From the NCBI GenBank assembly GCA_033002965.1, contig JAURVB010010996.1, positions 1 to 64,000 of the forward strand: 64,000 bases of DNA, given 5' to 3'. This stretch comes from Piper betle. Taxonomy: Eukaryota; Streptophyta; Magnoliopsida; Piperales; Piperaceae. A program made the translations under genes and the position numbers. The notes under the pieces were generated by a model. The model was not told where the DNA came from, made no database searches, and saw nothing but the letters and a program-made list of their open reading frames with translations. Positions within the stretch are counted from its first letter, which is position 1, and each line of letters opens with the position of its first letter. Positions 61,823 through 64,000 of this stretch are shown here, in pieces.

Positions 61823-62188
61823 CTAGCAACTGCCGGGATTGGTGATATTGAATCCAAAAGTGATGTTGCACTGGTTCATCACGCTAATAAACATTCGTTC
61901 TGCGATTGATACTTGTGGCAAAGGCAGAAAGGTCGGGAACCAGTTCTGAAAGCATCTACAAGTACCTTGATTCCCCAGCATCGGCAGAGCTGTGGTGTAG
62001 ACGACAAACAAGCCGTTGCAGCACGCGGTGGTGGCGATACCGGTGGTGTTGTTGAAGACGGTCACGCACGGGCGAATGTCGCCGTAAATATCGACGCAAG
62101 TCTGGGCTGTGGCGCCCCAGTTCGACCCCTGGTGCACCACCAGAATGACCAGCATTGCCACCGCGGTCTTCATGAACACACTCGCCAT
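61823..62188 (-). CDS. secreted eight-cysteine lipid-transfer-like protein
   Basis: Intronless, 121 residues. Signal peptide of about 29 residues (AVAMLVILVVHQG, cleavage near ATAQ-TC). The mature part has cysteines at 31, 41, 56, 57, 77, 79, 107 and 121, which is the C-C-CC-CxC-C-C pattern of the LTP/2S albumin/trypsin-amylase-inhibitor superfamily. Four NxT glycosylation sites (NNTTG, NITF, NITN and overlapping NTT) are unusual for this fold. There is no GPI tail or long proline linker. Unlike the LTPG gene at 47.8 kb it has no introns and little sequence likeness, so the two are not recent duplicates. Ligand and role unknown. Confidence 0.8.
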   Translation of the reverse strand: MASVFMKTAVAMLVILVVHQGSNWGATAQTCVDIYGDIRPCVTVFNNTTGIATTACCNGLFVVYTTALPMLGNQGTCRCFQNWFPTFLPLPQVSIAERMFISVMNQCNITFGFNITNPGSC

Positions 62189-64000
62189 GACTCTCCTTAC
62201 TATTGACAGTGCGATCGATGATGCTCAATAGGGTTTGCTGATCGAGGTCCCTTTTGTAGTGCGATCATCAAGTGGGTTTGCTAAACAGTCAATTTCCGAG
62301 AGCAGATTGTTAAGAGGGGATCAGTACACTCTTTGAGCATGTCCAGCTCGTGAGGATTAATTTAGTGGTAGCTGGTGTAATATACTCACTATCAAACTTG
62401 TGTGTGATTCATGATAGGGAGTCGGTGAGCAATTAGGCACAGGTATGTGGCACTTCGGTGATGGTAGATACTTTCGTGAATTGGAAAATTTTAAGTTTTT
62501 TATTTTTATTTTGACAATTTTGGTGAAATCATGTGTAGCACGAAATTGAGGTCATTATTTATGTGGCCCGCAATTACATATTTGATCGTATTCATGCAGC
62601 AGCGGTGTTCATCGCTTCGTTAAATGCTCCTTCCGAGTCATTATCCGGTGCAAAACTCATGTAATTCCAACTTTTCATCGAAATCACGCTGTGATATTGG
62701 TGCTGATGTAGTACTATGCTCAAGCACGCCATGAGCTTGCTAACCCAGACGAATTTTGCAGCTTTGTTCGAAACACTCGACCACAGATCGAAATTAGCTT
62801 GTTAACGTACATGTCACTTGTAAGCGCAAAATGTGATGAGCCTGCGAGTGCATACGACACTCTTATCAAAAAGAAGTTCCATCGAAGAATATTGTTTGCA
62901 CTTAGAGACCCAAGGTGGTCGACCGGCATGATCGTCGATTGTATTGTATGCTCACGCCGACCAAGTTTGGAGGTTTCAACCCGACGGTGCACTGTCTGGT
63001 TCACGCAACCTTGCTGGTTAAGGGTTTGACCGTTAAGGCCAGGGAAAATTTATAGCATAATTTGTTAGTAATATTATTGTAACATTGAAGGGAAGAGAAG
63101 TGTGAAATTTTGTACAACTTTAGAGGCGGAGAGAAGCTTTGTAAATTTTTATAATTTGACGGTGAAAGTTCTGCCTTGACTTGGAAAAATAGGTATTTGC
63201 ATTGTATATCTATCACGTTAGTTATGGGTATTTTGCATCTTTCTTACCTGTTCGTCTAGTAATTAAATTGACTTAAATTTATCTCACAAGGCACAAGAAA
63301 ATATTAGGGACATAAAGCATCTCGTTGCTAGTCTGGTTTGCTCACTAGCTACTTGCCGCCTACAATGCTCTGATCCTTTCCTGTACGAAGAACACGCCCT
63401 TAGGGGACCCCTACTTATTGACTGTTCGAGTTAAGATGAAAGGTCCACTTCTAGCCACATTTTAGACCAAATAGTATACAATTTTAACAATTTATTTCTT
63501 AACTTTTTAGAAGCAATAACGTTTCTAGAAATTGCAGAAACGCTATGGCACTCATCTTGACATGACTAAATTTCATGTACCCAATTTTGTGAATGGGATT
63601 CTGCAACTTCATATTGAGGAATATTGTAGATCGACCTTAATCCTGAGAAAGCCAGACAAATTAGAGCGCACTGTCCTTAAAAGGCACCCATATAATACTG
63701 CATGTGATATTGCTTTGGCCGCTAGCTAGCTTCTTCGATTAACATTGCCGCAAAAGTTAATCTTGACCCTCCAAACGTAGCCGTTTATTTGTTCTTTCCC
63801 AATTATTCCTTTGGATTTCCATGTGTCTTATTTACTAGCCAGTGTCTCTCTTCTCTGGCCTTTCGCAACGTTAGCAATTAGGATACTGCCTTTATAAAAA
63901 AAGGTTGACAAAGGATACAGATAAATAAAAACCTGTTCTAGTGGTTAATTGATCTGTCCCCCACTGCACTTAGAACAGTTTTGGGTTGAACCAGAAAGAT
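62189..64000. other. intergenic DNA to the window end
   Basis: The promoter of the LTP-like gene lies at its left end (about 62189-62300). Beyond that there are short frames at 62720-63030 on both strands and at 63532-63729, with no recognisable domain, and otherwise AT-rich DNA. No supported gene. Confidence 0.45.

Noticed and set aside
47813..62188. LTPG and the small LTP-like gene as a local duplicate pair
   Set aside because: Different intron structure, no GPI tail in the second, and little similarity outside cysteines.
1..64000. CRISPR arrays, operons or phage-like modules
   Set aside because: This is spliced plant nuclear DNA; the only regular repeats are microsatellites, two short tandem duplications and transposon parts.

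Overview
The window is nuclear DNA from a flowering plant. Evidence: spliced genes with short exons and AT-rich introns, plant-only families (NAC, PDLP/DUF26, SKU5-like, DUF863, PLS-class PPR, thylakoid lumen protein) and plant transposon relics. A non-grass monocot seems more likely than a eudicot from the flavour of the proteins, but I cannot settle this from sequence alone. There is no operon structure; each gene has its own leader, introns and strand.

Layout. 0-3 kb is repeat-rich: a GGAATC-rich inverted-repeat element and a hAT-like MITE. 3.6-18 kb holds three minus-strand genes: a DUF863 protein, an intronless PPR protein and the 11-exon COG6 Golgi tether subunit. 18-25 kb is intergenic, with a LINE whose 5' part is inverted and a second GGAATC element. 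25-34 kb holds two plus-strand genes: a SKU5-like GPI-anchored cupredoxin protein and the pentapeptide-repeat lumen protein TL20.3. 34-39 kb is a minus-strand VND-type NAC factor, probably with a long leader intron. 43-49 kb holds a plasmodesmata-located protein (PDLP) and a GPI-anchored lipid transfer protein. 51-54.5 kb is an Hsp70-interacting protein (HIP/FAM10). 55-60.5 kb is decayed DNA: a copia fragment, an unexplained AT-rich tract, and a broken photolyase/alpha-beta-hydrolase fusion gene that carries a third GGAATC element in its first intron. 61.8 kb is a small secreted eight-cysteine protein.

I joined exons by hand, using splice dinucleotides, reading-frame phase and family knowledge. 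COG6, HIP, NAC, LTPG, DUF863 and PPR close perfectly in frame; TL20.3 closes with one ambiguous first junction. SKS and PDLP are intact except for one-base changes in homopolymer runs, which look more like sequence errors than decay. The photolyase-like gene is different: it has several frameshifts, two CGA-to-TGA type stops, a lost acceptor and no hydrolase half, so it is a real relic.

The genes do not form one pathway. Several act at the cell surface or wall (SKS, PDLP, LTPG, small LTP, the VND wall regulator), but I see no sign that this clustering is functional. I found no undescribed multigene system. The best novel candidates are the three-copy GGAATC element family, the photolyase-hydrolase relic and the unusual number of GC-AG introns.
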